DNA of 5,836 nucleotides from Christensenella sp. UBA3944 (GCA_002385605.1 DGDU01000038.1:1-5836); one strand, 5' to 3'. Counted from the stretch's first letter, positions 1 through 5,836 are shown. The notes: generated by a model from the sequence alone, not told the origin. Numbers and translations: made by a program.

Positions 1-303
1 CCTGAAATAAAGGTTGCCTTTTATGCGGTCTACGGTGCAGGAGGTCTTGTTGGTCTTTATGCCGTAGGTTTTGCCCTCCTCGTAGCCGTAGCGGTACTGA
101 AGCTCGTACCTCGAGGCGGAAGCCACGCTCCTCCAGGCTATCGTTACTAGATAGTCGGGCTCGGCCGAAACCGAAATAACCGCGGGCTCGGGCGGCATGG
201 GGTCATAGTCGGTATATGCCCACAAAGCCACTCCGGCGCCCGCGATATAAGCCGAAAACAATATTACGATCGTTAAAATGGCAAGCTTTTTTCTGATGTT
301 CAC
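1..303 (-). CDS. N-terminal part of an anchored/secreted FnIII-like domain protein (partial)
   Basis: This is an open frame of 101 codons that runs off the left edge with no internal stop. It begins with GTG one base after the TAA of the upstream phosphofructokinase, and an in-frame TAA three codons further upstream rules out a longer start. Residues 1-6 carry a positive N-terminus (MNIRKK), followed by a hydrophobic stretch at about 7-29 (LAILTIVILFSAYIAGAGVA), so I infer a signal anchor or signal peptide. A Pro-rich linker follows (PMPPEP, 36-40). From about residue 41 the pattern resembles the first strands of a fibronectin type III domain: VTIAW with Trp57, then SASRYELQYRY with Tyr66, then an alternating TSCTVDRIKGNLYFR segment. 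The Shine-Dalgarno signal is weak (AGAAGG about 15 nt upstream), so translation is probably coupled to the PFK gene. The function is unknown; the missing C-terminus could hold an enzymatic or binding domain. Confidence 0.72.
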   Translation of the reverse strand, partial: MNIRKKLAILTIVILFSAYIAGAGVALWAYTDYDPMPPEPAVISVSAEPDYLVTIAWRSVASASRYELQYRYGYEEGKTYGIKTNKTSCTVDRIKGNLYFR

Positions 304-304
304 C

Positions 305-1555
305 TTATTTTACTAAAACCTTCTTAAGCTTAGCGAAACGGGGCAGCCCGTCCTCAAGCGGGGCTTTGCAGTCGCCCTGGATAAGGGGGAGGGCGTAATC
401 CACAAACTCATGTTTTAAGCCAACGCCGTCCTCGGTAATCCATTCGCGGGGTATCTTCTTCTCGGTGTTGGCGGCCTGGGCGACATCCATAAGCTCGTAA
501 ACGCACTTGTAAGAGCCCGAGGACATATCCCTCTTGAACACTACCATCTTGTCGGTTTCGCCGTTAACGGCGGCTCTTACCGCCTCTTGCCCTGCCCTGA
601 AAGCTTCCTCCACATCGGTCTTGCTGGCGAGGTGGGCGCCGCAGCGCTGCATAAGCGAGAACTCTATGCCTCTTACCTTTACGCCGTATGTCCTGCCAAC
701 GAGGTCGGCAAGTTTGGCGGCGAGCCCGCCCAGCTGGGCGTGCCCGAAGTTGTCCTTCGCCATTTCGGCCTTGCCGAGAGCCTCGGCGACATACACGCCC
801 GAAGCCGTCTTGATGCCTTCGGAAACGGCGACTATGCACTTGCCCTTATTGGCGTCCATAACTTCCTTAACCTGTACGAGGAACTTCTCGGGGTCGAAGG
901 GAAGCTCGGGGAGGTAAATGAGGTCGGGGCCAAGTCCCTTATAGCTGGCGAGAGCGGCGGCAGCGGTAAGCCAGCCCGCGTTTCTGCCCATTATCTCTAC
1001 GACGGCAACCTGCCCTTTGTCGTACACTTTGGCGTCGAGGTTAAGCTCCATCATCGTGGTGGCTACATACTTAGCCGCGCTGCCGTAGCCGGGGCAGTGG
1101 TCGGTGCCGAAAAGGTCGTTGTCTATGGTCTTGGGAACGCCTATAACATTGCACTCGTAACCCTTGGCGAGAAGGTATTTTGAAATCTTGTTGCAGGTAT
1201 CCATGCTGTCGTTCCCGCCGTTGTAGAAGAAGTAGCGCACATTGTATTTTTGGAATATCTCGAGGATTCTCTTGTAGTCGGTTTCGTCTACGGATGCGTC
1301 CTTAAGCTTATACCTTACGGAACCGAGAGCCGAAGAAGGTGTGTATTTGAGAAGCTCGAGCTCGGCGGGGTCCTCTTTGCCGATGTCATAAAGCCTGTCG
1401 TCAAGTATGCCTTTGATGCCGTTAGCCGCGCCGTAAACCGCGGTTATGTTCTTTTGGGCTAAAGCCTCGATGAATACGCCCGCTGCGCTGGCGTTGATAA
1501 CCGATGTCGGCCCGCCGGATTGGCCAAAAATGCAAGCTCCAACAAGATTTTTCAT
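305..1555 (-). CDS. pfp: PPi-dependent 6-phosphofructokinase (PFP, B2-type)
   Basis: This 416-residue protein is predicted to phosphorylate fructose 6-phosphate to fructose 1,6-bisphosphate with pyrophosphate, a reversible cytoplasmic step of glycolysis/gluconeogenesis. Visible motifs are the N-terminal phosphate-binding loop FGQSGGPTSVINAS (10-23), GGNDSMD (113-119), PKTIDND (141-147, catalytic Asp145) and MGRNAGW (189-195). Two positions separate PPi from ATP enzymes: Asp116 stands where ATP-PFKs have Gly (GGDGS), and Lys142 stands where they have Gly (PGTIDND). Both favour PPi. The length (about 400-420) and the GGNDSM variant fit the clostridial type B2 family rather than the long plant-type PFP. 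AAGGAG at 1565-1570 lies 9 nt before the ATG. It follows pfkA after a 28-nt gap. The phosphoryl donor is inferred from these residues; it has not been shown. Confidence 0.92.
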   Translation of the reverse strand: MKNLVGACIFGQSGGPTSVINASAAGVFIEALAQKNITAVYGAANGIKGILDDRLYDIGKEDPAELELLKYTPSSALGSVRYKLKDASVDETDYKRILEIFQKYNVRYFFYNGGNDSMDTCNKISKYLLAKGYECNVIGVPKTIDNDLFGTDHCPGYGSAAKYVATTMMELNLDAKVYDKGQVAVVEIMGRNAGWLTAAAALASYKGLGPDLIYLPELPFDPEKFLVQVKEVMDANKGKCIVAVSEGIKTASGVYVAEALGKAEMAKDNFGHAQLGGLAAKLADLVGRTYGVKVRGIEFSLMQRCGAHLASKTDVEEAFRAGQEAVRAAVNGETDKMVVFKRDMSSGSYKCVYELMDVAQAANTEKKIPREWITEDGVGLKHEFVDYALPLIQGDCKAPLEDGLPRFAKLKKVLVK

Positions 1556-1583
1556 TTGGTTTATCTCCTTTTTAGTATTATTT

Positions 1584-2549
1584 TTATTGCGCCAACAAAG
1601 TGGCGATTTTATACAAATCTTTATCGAAAATTCGGGGCATATTTAGGGCTTCGGTTATGTCCATATCGATAATCTTGTTTTCCCTTATGCCCACTACCCT
1701 CGCGCCGAGGTTGCCGTTCTTTATAAGCTCTACCGCGCGGTAGCCGCACCTTGCCGCAAGAAGCCTGTCCGCCATGGTGGGCGTGCCGCCCCTTTGAATA
1801 TACCCAAGCTTGACTGTGCGGATGGATACGGGTACTTTATCCTCTATCTTGCATTTGAGTTCCGCCGCGCTGCATACGCCCTCGGCAAGAATGATAATAT
1901 CGGACACCTTGCCCTTTATAATGTTCTTCTTCATATTGTTGCAAAGAGCGTCCAGGTCGAAGGGTATTTCGGGCACGAGCATTGCCTCGGCGCCGCCGGC
2001 TATGCCGCTGTAAAGGGCGATATCGCCGCAATGCCTGCCCATAACTTCTATTATGCAGGCGCGGTCGTGCGAAGTCATCGTGTCCCTTATGTTGTTTATG
2101 GCGTTAAGCACGGTGTTAACCGCCGTGTCGAAGCCCAAAGTATAATCGGTGTACGCCAGATCGTTGTCGATGGTGCCGGGTATGCCCACGCAGGGGAAGC
2201 CGAAGTCGTCATGCAAATCCTTAATGCCGCGGAAAGACCCGTCGCCGCCTATCACTATAAGCCCTTCGATGTTATACGCGCGAAGCACTTCGTAGGCCTT
2301 CTCGCGCCCTTCTTTGGTGTTAAACTCGGGGCATCTTGCCGTTTTAAGGATGGTGCCGCCCCTGTGGATGGTATCGGACACCGAGCGGCTGTCCATCTTA
2401 TTTATCAGGCCTTTAATAAGCCCTTCGTAGCCGCGCTCGACGCCGTACACTTCCATGCCCTGCGCTATCCCGCACCTTACCACCGCCCTTATGGCGGCAT
2501 TCATACCGGGAGCGTCGCCCCCGCTTGTCAAAACCGCTATGCGCCTCAT
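1584..2549 (-). CDS. pfkA: ATP-dependent 6-phosphofructokinase
   Basis: PfkA commits fructose 6-phosphate to glycolysis using ATP and works as a cytoplasmic homotetramer in known relatives. At 321 residues it has the standard bacterial length. Motifs: LTSGGDAPGMNAAIR (7-21), RGGTILKTARCPEF (63-76, with Arg72), GGDGS (101-105), PGTIDND (124-130, catalytic Asp128), MGRHCGD (170-176) and LGYIQRGGTP near the C-terminus. Gly104 and Gly125 are the ATP-type residues. Compared from memory with E. coli and Bacillus PfkA, many allosteric-site positions are kept (Arg21, Arg25, Asp59, Arg155, Glu188, Lys212, Lys214), so ADP/PEP control is plausible. Position 54 is Ser rather than the E. coli Arg; Bacillus also lacks Arg there. 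AAGGAG (2555-2560) lies 5 nt before the ATG. It sits 51 nt after proA and 28 nt before the PPi-type paralogue. Confidence 0.97.
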   Translation of the reverse strand: MRRIAVLTSGGDAPGMNAAIRAVVRCGIAQGMEVYGVERGYEGLIKGLINKMDSRSVSDTIHRGGTILKTARCPEFNTKEGREKAYEVLRAYNIEGLIVIGGDGSFRGIKDLHDDFGFPCVGIPGTIDNDLAYTDYTLGFDTAVNTVLNAINNIRDTMTSHDRACIIEVMGRHCGDIALYSGIAGGAEAMLVPEIPFDLDALCNNMKKNIIKGKVSDIIILAEGVCSAAELKCKIEDKVPVSIRTVKLGYIQRGGTPTMADRLLAARCGYRAVELIKNGNLGARVVGIRENKIIDMDITEALNMPRIFDKDLYKIATLLAQ

Positions 2550-2600
2550 CTTTGCTCCTTTTTTCGCTAGTCGCTTGCCTATTGCCGTTATTCGGGCTGC

Positions 2601-3848
2601 TTACTTTCTAAGCTGCCCTTCTCCCGTTACCACATATTTTACGCTGGTAAGCTCCCTTAAGCCTATCGGCCCGCGGACATGCAGCTTTTGCGTGCTTATG
2701 CCCATCTCGGCGCCCAACCCCAGCTCGAAGCCGTCGGTGAAGCGTGTGGATACATTGACATAAACCGCCGCCGAATCCACCTCTTGCGTAAACCTTCTGG
2801 CTTCCTTTTGGTTATTTGTTACTATGGCGTCGCTGTGTCGCGTGCCGTAAAGGTTGATATGGTCTATGGCTTCCTTTACGCCCGACACCATCTTTATTTT
2901 GATAATAAGGTCGTCATATTCCTTGCCGAATTCTTCCTCGCCGACTATCAGGTCCAGCCCGCCCGCGATATCGGCAACCTCCTGCGTACCCCTTAGCTCC
3001 ACTTTGTTATCCTTAAGGGCTTTAAGAAGGGCAACAACCGTTTCTTTGCCGTGCGCCCTGTCTATAAGCAGGGTTTCCAAGGCGTTGCAGGTGCTGGGGC
3101 GGTTGCATTTGGCGTTTACGACGAGGGATACCGCCATGGGGATATCCGCCGACTTTGCTATGTACATATGGCAGTTGCCGCCCGCCGAAGCTATTACGGG
3201 CATCGTGGCGTTTTCGAGAACTACCTTTTTGAGGGCCTCGCCACCGCGGGGTATAACTACATCGATGTACTTATCCTGACGAAGCATTACAGCCGTCAGT
3301 TCCCTGTCCATGGGGTCGACATTGCCGACGATATTCTCGTTAAGCCCGCAGCCCTTAAGCGCGTCTTTTATGAGGGACACAAGGTAATTTACGCTCGAGG
3401 CGCTCTCCCTGCTTCCCCTTAGGATAACGCCGTTGCCGCTCTTTATGCACAGCGAGGCGGCGTCGACGGCTACATTGGGCCTTGCCTCGAAGATAATGCC
3501 TATAACGCCCAGAGGCGCCCTCACCCTTTTTACTTTAAGCCCGTTGGGGCGGGTATATCTTTCGACTACCTCTCCTACGGGGTCGCGGAGGGCTATGACA
3601 TCGTCGAGGCTTTCGGCCATAAGGTTTATCCTTGATTCGTTTAAGGCAAGCCTGTCGAGGAAGGCCGAGCCCCTGCCCGCTTCCCTTGCCCTTTCGATAT
3701 CCAGAGCGTTGGCTTCGAGGATTTTATCTTTGTTTGCCAGAATAAGCTCTTTAAGCTTTGCCAAAACGGCGTTCTTTTTGGCCGTCGAGGCGGCGGCAAA
3801 GGACTGCGAAGCGTATTTGGCTTTTTGGCAGATTTCGATTACATCCAT
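2601..3848 (-). CDS. proA: Glutamate-5-semialdehyde dehydrogenase (gamma-glutamyl phosphate reductase)
   Basis: ProA reduces gamma-glutamyl phosphate to glutamate 5-semialdehyde with NADPH, the second step of proline synthesis, in the cytoplasm. From the chosen start (MDVIEICQKAK) the protein has 415 residues, the usual ProA length. Family motifs: APLGVIGIIFEARPNV (111-126), GNGVILRGSRE (138-148), a GGNCHMYI segment (223-230), and RPSTCNALETLL (250-261) with the expected catalytic Cys254. The C-terminus has the typical FELGLGAEMGISTQKLHVRGPIGLRELTS. The frame stays open upstream to an ATG at 3905, but that start would overlap yebC by 56 nt and add 19 residues absent from the family. The ATG at 3846-3848 lies one base after the yebC stop and has a good ribosome-binding site. 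No proB (glutamate 5-kinase), the usual partner, is in the window. Confidence 0.96.
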   Translation of the reverse strand: MDVIEICQKAKYASQSFAAASTAKKNAVLAKLKELILANKDKILEANALDIERAREAGRGSAFLDRLALNESRINLMAESLDDVIALRDPVGEVVERYTRPNGLKVKRVRAPLGVIGIIFEARPNVAVDAASLCIKSGNGVILRGSRESASSVNYLVSLIKDALKGCGLNENIVGNVDPMDRELTAVMLRQDKYIDVVIPRGGEALKKVVLENATMPVIASAGGNCHMYIAKSADIPMAVSLVVNAKCNRPSTCNALETLLIDRAHGKETVVALLKALKDNKVELRGTQEVADIAGGLDLIVGEEEFGKEYDDLIIKIKMVSGVKEAIDHINLYGTRHSDAIVTNNQKEARRFTQEVDSAAVYVNVSTRFTDGFELGLGAEMGISTQKLHVRGPIGLRELTSVKYVVTGEGQLRK

Positions 3849-3849
3849 T

Positions 3850-4587
3850 TTATTCTTCCTCTTCTTCCTCGGGAAGTATGGCGTTGTGGTAGACATTTTG
3901 GACATCGTCGTTTTCTTCCAGCCTGTTTATAAGCTTCCTTACCGAATCTATATGATCGGCGGGGTCTACTTCGACATCGGGAATCATATCGATATCCTGC
4001 GACAACACATTCACGCCGCTTGCCGCGAGCTTCTCGGCGACGCCGCCCATATCCGAGGGCTGCGTGAATATCTCAAAGACATCCTCGTCCTCGGTGAGGT
4101 CCTCGGCGCCGGCGTCAAGAGCCAGCATAAGCATATCGTCCTCGGTAAAGCCCTGCTTGTCGGCAATAATTACGCCCTTTTTCTTGAACATATACGAAAC
4201 GCAGCCCGTCTGCCCCAGAGAGCCGCCGAACTTGTCGAATATGTGCCTTATCTCGCCCGCCGTGCGGTTCTTGTTGTCGGTTAACGCTTCCACGATTACG
4301 GCAATGCCGCCGGGAGCGTAACCCTCGTAGGTTATATCCTCGTAGTTTACCGAGTCCAGCTCGCCGCTCGCCTTCTTAATGGAGCGTTGGATATTGTCGT
4401 TAGGCATATTGTTCTGCTTCGCCTTTGCGATTGCGTCGCGCAGCCTGGGGTTGCTGTTGGGGTCTGCGCCGCCCATCTTGACGGCTATGGCGATTTCCCT
4501 GCCTATCTTTGTGAATATACGCCCTCTCTGAGCGTCGGTTTTGCTCTTTTTAATCTTAATATTTGCCCATTTGCTATGGCCTGACAT
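3850..4587 (-). CDS. yebC: YebC/TACO1-family translation factor (formerly annotated as transcriptional regulator)
   Basis: This 245-residue protein has full YebC-family architecture: MSGHSKWANIK (1-11), RGRIFTKIGREI (21-32), an EGYAPGG loop (88-94), GGSLGQTGCVSYMF (121-134) and DDVQNVYHN (227-235). Family members were long annotated as DNA-binding regulators. More recent work on bacterial YebC and mitochondrial TACO1 points to ribosome binding and help with translating proline-rich stretches. Its place next to rplT and an rRNA methylase agrees with a translation role. The protein ends in six consecutive glutamates (240-245), whose codons also form the proA ribosome-binding site. AAGGAGGT (4595-4602) lies 7 nt before the ATG, the strongest Shine-Dalgarno site in the window. 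The gap to the methylase gene is 18 nt, and proA starts one base after its TAA. The family call is secure; the molecular role is from family knowledge. Confidence 0.95.
   Translation of the reverse strand: MSGHSKWANIKIKKSKTDAQRGRIFTKIGREIAIAVKMGGADPNSNPRLRDAIAKAKQNNMPNDNIQRSIKKASGELDSVNYEDITYEGYAPGGIAVIVEALTDNKNRTAGEIRHIFDKFGGSLGQTGCVSYMFKKKGVIIADKQGFTEDDMLMLALDAGAEDLTEDEDVFEIFTQPSDMGGVAEKLAASGVNVLSQDIDMIPDVEVDPADHIDSVRKLINRLEENDDVQNVYHNAILPEEEEEE
3855..3861 (-). promoter_or_regulatory. Shine-Dalgarno site of proA inside the yebC C-terminal codons
   Basis: GAGGAAG lies 6 nt before the proA ATG at 3848-3846 and falls within the GAA/GAG codons of the terminal glutamate run of YebC. It supports the short start of proA over the upstream in-frame ATG at 3905 and suggests translational coupling of the two genes. 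Confidence 0.7.
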
Positions 4588-4605
4588 ATTTATTACCTCC
4601 TTGGC

Positions 4606-5370
4606 TTAGATAGATTTCTCCGCCTGTTTGCCGTGGCGGAGGGCCGACATGGCGATCGCCGCGCTTATAGCGGCGTTGAGGCTTTCCATTTTGCCGCCGT
4701 ACATCGGGACCGCAAGGACTTTGTCTGCCCTTTCCCTGAATTCGGCGGAAACGCCTCTTGCTTCGTTTCCTACTACCAAAGCAAGCCTTGGGGGAGGCTT
4801 ATAATAGTACACATCGGCGCCGTTCATGTCCAGGACGGCGACGGTATAATCCTTAAGGCTCTCTATCGCTTCCCCGCGCCCCAGCGGGACTAGGTTACAA
4901 TGAAACACGCCGCCCATAGACGCCCTTATGGTTTTGGGATTGTAAAAATCGGCAGAATCCACCGCAACGATGTCGCTTATGCCCAGCGCGCAGGCGGTGC
5001 GGATAAGCGTGCCGGCGTTCCCGGGGTCGGAAATCCCGTCCAGAACAAGCACGAAACCGCCGCTTACGGGCTTAGCCTCGGGTATGGGGCAAAGCGCCAG
5101 TATCCCGCCCGAGTTTACGGTGTCGGCGGCGGAGTTAAAGGCGTTGTCGGCCGCGATATATACCTCGCCCTGCCAGCCCTCGATTATCGCGGAATGCTTG
5201 TCCGTATCGCTTTTTCGCACAAACAAAGCCCCGCTTTTGTCGGGCATATCCTTGACGAGGTTGGTGCCCTCCGCCACGAAGAGTCCACAAGCTTGCCTTC
5301 CCTTTTTGTCGGCAAGGCTTTTTACAAGCTTAATCTTTTCGTTGGCGGAAGAGGCGATTTCTTTTACCAT
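4606..5370 (-). CDS. TrmH/SpoU-family RNA 2'-O-methyltransferase (RlmP/YsgA-like)
   Basis: This is a predicted S-adenosylmethionine-dependent SPOUT enzyme of 254 residues that methylates a ribose 2'-OH, most likely in 23S rRNA. The N-terminal third (about 1-95, with GLFVAEGTNLVK at 29-40) resembles the SpoU substrate-binding domain. The C-terminal part has the three knot motifs: DGISDPGNAGTLIRT (111-125, with Asn118 and Arg124), VVGNEARGVS (199-208, with Asn202 and Glu203), and VPMYGGKMESLNAAISAA (221-238, with Ser230 and Asn232). Bacillus subtilis YsgA, also near rplT and pheS, is a close type and is reported as RlmP acting on the A-loop of 23S rRNA. The same target here is only an inference. 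The start matches the family N-terminus, but there is no clear Shine-Dalgarno site; the upstream region is a T-tract and hairpin at the end of rplT. It ends 18 nt before yebC. Confidence 0.9.
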   Translation of the reverse strand: MVKEIASSANEKIKLVKSLADKKGRQACGLFVAEGTNLVKDMPDKSGALFVRKSDTDKHSAIIEGWQGEVYIAADNAFNSAADTVNSGGILALCPIPEAKPVSGGFVLVLDGISDPGNAGTLIRTACALGISDIVAVDSADFYNPKTIRASMGGVFHCNLVPLGRGEAIESLKDYTVAVLDMNGADVYYYKPPPRLALVVGNEARGVSAEFRERADKVLAVPMYGGKMESLNAAISAAIAMSALRHGKQAEKSI

Positions 5371-5375
5371 ATCAT

Positions 5376-5418
5376 AAAAAATTGGCCGCCCCTCAACGGG
5401 ACAGCCTTTTGTTGAGGG
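5376..5418 (-). terminator. Possible weak terminator/attenuator hairpin at the rplT-methylase junction
   Basis: On the minus strand, CCCTCAAC (5418-5411) and GTTGAGGG (5397-5390) form a perfect 8-bp inverted repeat around a 13-nt loop. The second arm contains the rplT stop codon. Eight bases (GCGGCCAA) later comes a run of six T's (5381-5376), immediately before the methylase ATG. The spacing between stem and T-run is longer than in a classic intrinsic terminator, although a nearby GGCC pair could extend the stem. I infer a leaky terminator or an mRNA 3'-end stabiliser. A chance repeat is possible. Confidence 0.35.
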
Positions 5419-5761
5419 CCGTTTTCGCCTTTTCGCAAAGCGAAGCGAAAGCGGGCGCGTCGTTTACGGCGAGGTCGGCAAGCATCTTGCGGTTGAGGTT
5501 GATGCCCGCCACCTTGAGCCCGTGCATAAGGCGGCTGTAAGAAATGTCGTTCTGGCGAGCCCCGGCGTTGATACGGGTGATCCAGAGGTTGCGGAAGTCT
5601 CTCTTGCGAAGGCGCCTGCCGACATAAGCATATTGCATGCTCTTCATAACGGCCTGGCGGGCTATCCTGTAAAGCTTGCTCCTGGAGCCGTAGTAGCCCT
5701 TTGCTCTCTTAAGTATTTTTCTGCGCTTTTTTACCGCGTTAACTGCTCTCTTTATTCTCAT
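5393..5761 (-). CDS. rplT: 50S ribosomal protein L20
   Basis: L20 binds 23S rRNA early in assembly of the large subunit; in several bacteria it also represses its own operon by binding the mRNA leader. The 122-residue protein is very basic at the N-terminus (MRIKRAVNAVKKRRKILKRAKGYYGSRSKLYR, 1-32), matching the long RNA-binding extension. The signature KRDFRNLWITRINAGAR (53-69) and the C-terminal globular part, ISYSRLMHGLKVAGINLNRKMLADLAVNDAPAF (73-105), are both clear. The start is fixed by AGGAGGTG (5766-5773), 4 nt before the ATG; relatives usually begin MARVK, so one residue is missing here. The frame ends at TGA inside a hairpin arm. Upstream is the probable rpmI tail, as expected for infC-rpmI-rplT. 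Confidence 0.98.
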   Translation of the reverse strand: MRIKRAVNAVKKRRKILKRAKGYYGSRSKLYRIARQAVMKSMQYAYVGRRLRKRDFRNLWITRINAGARQNDISYSRLMHGLKVAGINLNRKMLADLAVNDAPAFASLCEKAKTALNKRLSR

Positions 5762-5765
5762 ATAG

Positions 5766-5773
5766 CACCTCCT
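5766..5773 (-). promoter_or_regulatory. Shine-Dalgarno site of rplT overlapping the upstream stop codon
   Basis: The minus strand reads TAGGAGGTGCTATATG. The TAG (5774-5772) ends the upstream reading frame, and its last two bases begin the AGGAGGTG ribosome-binding site of rplT. This arrangement ties translation of L20 to termination on the upstream gene and fixes the rplT start. Confidence 0.8.
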
Positions 5774-5811
5774 ATGCCTGGCCTATTATCATCGACTTTA
5801 TGGTCTTGTCC
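5772..5811 (-). CDS. rpmI: C-terminal tail of probable ribosomal protein L35 (partial)
   Basis: Reading from the genomic edge at 5811, the frame gives DKTIKSMIIGQA followed by TAG. The spacing pattern resembles the L35 C-terminus (GDxKRIKKMLP-type), and rpmI normally lies directly upstream of rplT. Only 12 residues are visible, so the call leans heavily on gene order. The sequence to the right of 5811 is adapter, so the frame must not be extended through it. Confidence 0.55.
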
Positions 5812-5836
5812 CTGTCTCTTATACACATCTCCGAGT
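5812..5836. other. Sequencing adapter contamination (Nextera/Tn5 mosaic end plus read-2 adapter start)
   Basis: Positions 5812-5830 read CTGTCTCTTATACACATCT, identical to the 19-bp hyperactive Tn5 mosaic end used in Nextera tagmentation libraries. The next five bases, CCGAG, match the start of the read-2 adapter arm; the final T departs from it. This is library-derived DNA left at the contig end, not part of the organism's genome. Confidence 0.96.

Noticed and set aside
587..1183. A 198-codon plus-strand open frame opposite the PPi-PFK gene
   Set aside because: It lies entirely within a conserved gene on the other strand, and the translation resembles no protein I recognise.
1794..2570. A 258-codon plus-strand open frame opposite pfkA
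   Set aside because: It is a mirror of the well-supported pfkA frame and shows no family motif or convincing ribosome-binding site of its own.
2550..2600. A promoter or terminator in the 51-nt gap before pfkA
   Set aside because: I see no -35/-10 pair and no stem with a T-run, only the Shine-Dalgarno site of pfkA.
3849..3905. A longer proA start at the ATG at 3905 (19 extra residues)
   Set aside because: It would overlap yebC by 56 nt and give a basic extension (MSKMSTTTPYFPRKKRKNK) absent from ProA; the 3848 start has the right length and a good ribosome-binding site.
3433..4284. A long open frame on the plus strand (283 codons) across proA and yebC
   Set aside because: It is antisense to two clear conserved genes, its protein is low in recognisable motifs, and the codon bias of the real genes keeps the opposite frames open.
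5812..5830. Reading the Tn5 mosaic end as a genuine transposon end
   Set aside because: It is the engineered mosaic end followed by library adapter bases at the very edge of the contig, with no transposase gene or target duplication.

Overview
The window reads as one compact, unidirectional (minus-strand) gene cluster from a Firmicutes/Clostridia-type bacterium, most likely a contig from a metagenome or draft genome. The lineage call rests on strong AGGAGG-type Shine-Dalgarno sites, the rpmI-rplT followed by a TrmH-family methylase order, a Bacillus-like PfkA and a clostridial-type PPi-dependent phosphofructokinase. G+C looks slightly above half by eye. No species can be named from the sequence.

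Layout in transcription order (right to left): the last 24-25 bases (5812-5836) are not genomic but match the Nextera/Tn5 mosaic end plus the start of the read-2 adapter. Just inside is the C-terminal tail of what is probably ribosomal protein L35 (rpmI), then complete rplT (L20), a TrmH/SpoU-family rRNA 2'-O-methyltransferase, a YebC/TACO1-family translation factor, proA (glutamate-5-semialdehyde dehydrogenase), pfkA (ATP-dependent phosphofructokinase), a second phosphofructokinase of the PPi-dependent type, and the first 101 codons of a membrane-anchored or secreted protein with a fibronectin type III-like domain, which runs off the left end.

The gaps are 1 to 51 nt and no convincing promoter is visible in any of them, so the genes probably form one long transcript started upstream of the window (in relatives, at infC). 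The first half is about translation: L35, L20, rRNA methylation and a ribosome-associated factor. The second half is metabolic: proline synthesis and the fructose-6-phosphate phosphorylation step in both ATP and PPi versions. A hairpin followed by six U's at the rplT stop codon may partly separate the high-expression ribosomal genes from the rest.

The window is mostly well-known families. The points that deserve attention are the adapter at the contig end, the tandem ATP-/PPi-PFK pair, the yebC-proA junction (a hexaglutamate tail that doubles as a ribosome-binding site), the possible attenuator after rplT, and the FnIII-like gene whose GTG start lies one base after the PFP stop. I see no evidence for a new defence, mobile or CRISPR-type system here.
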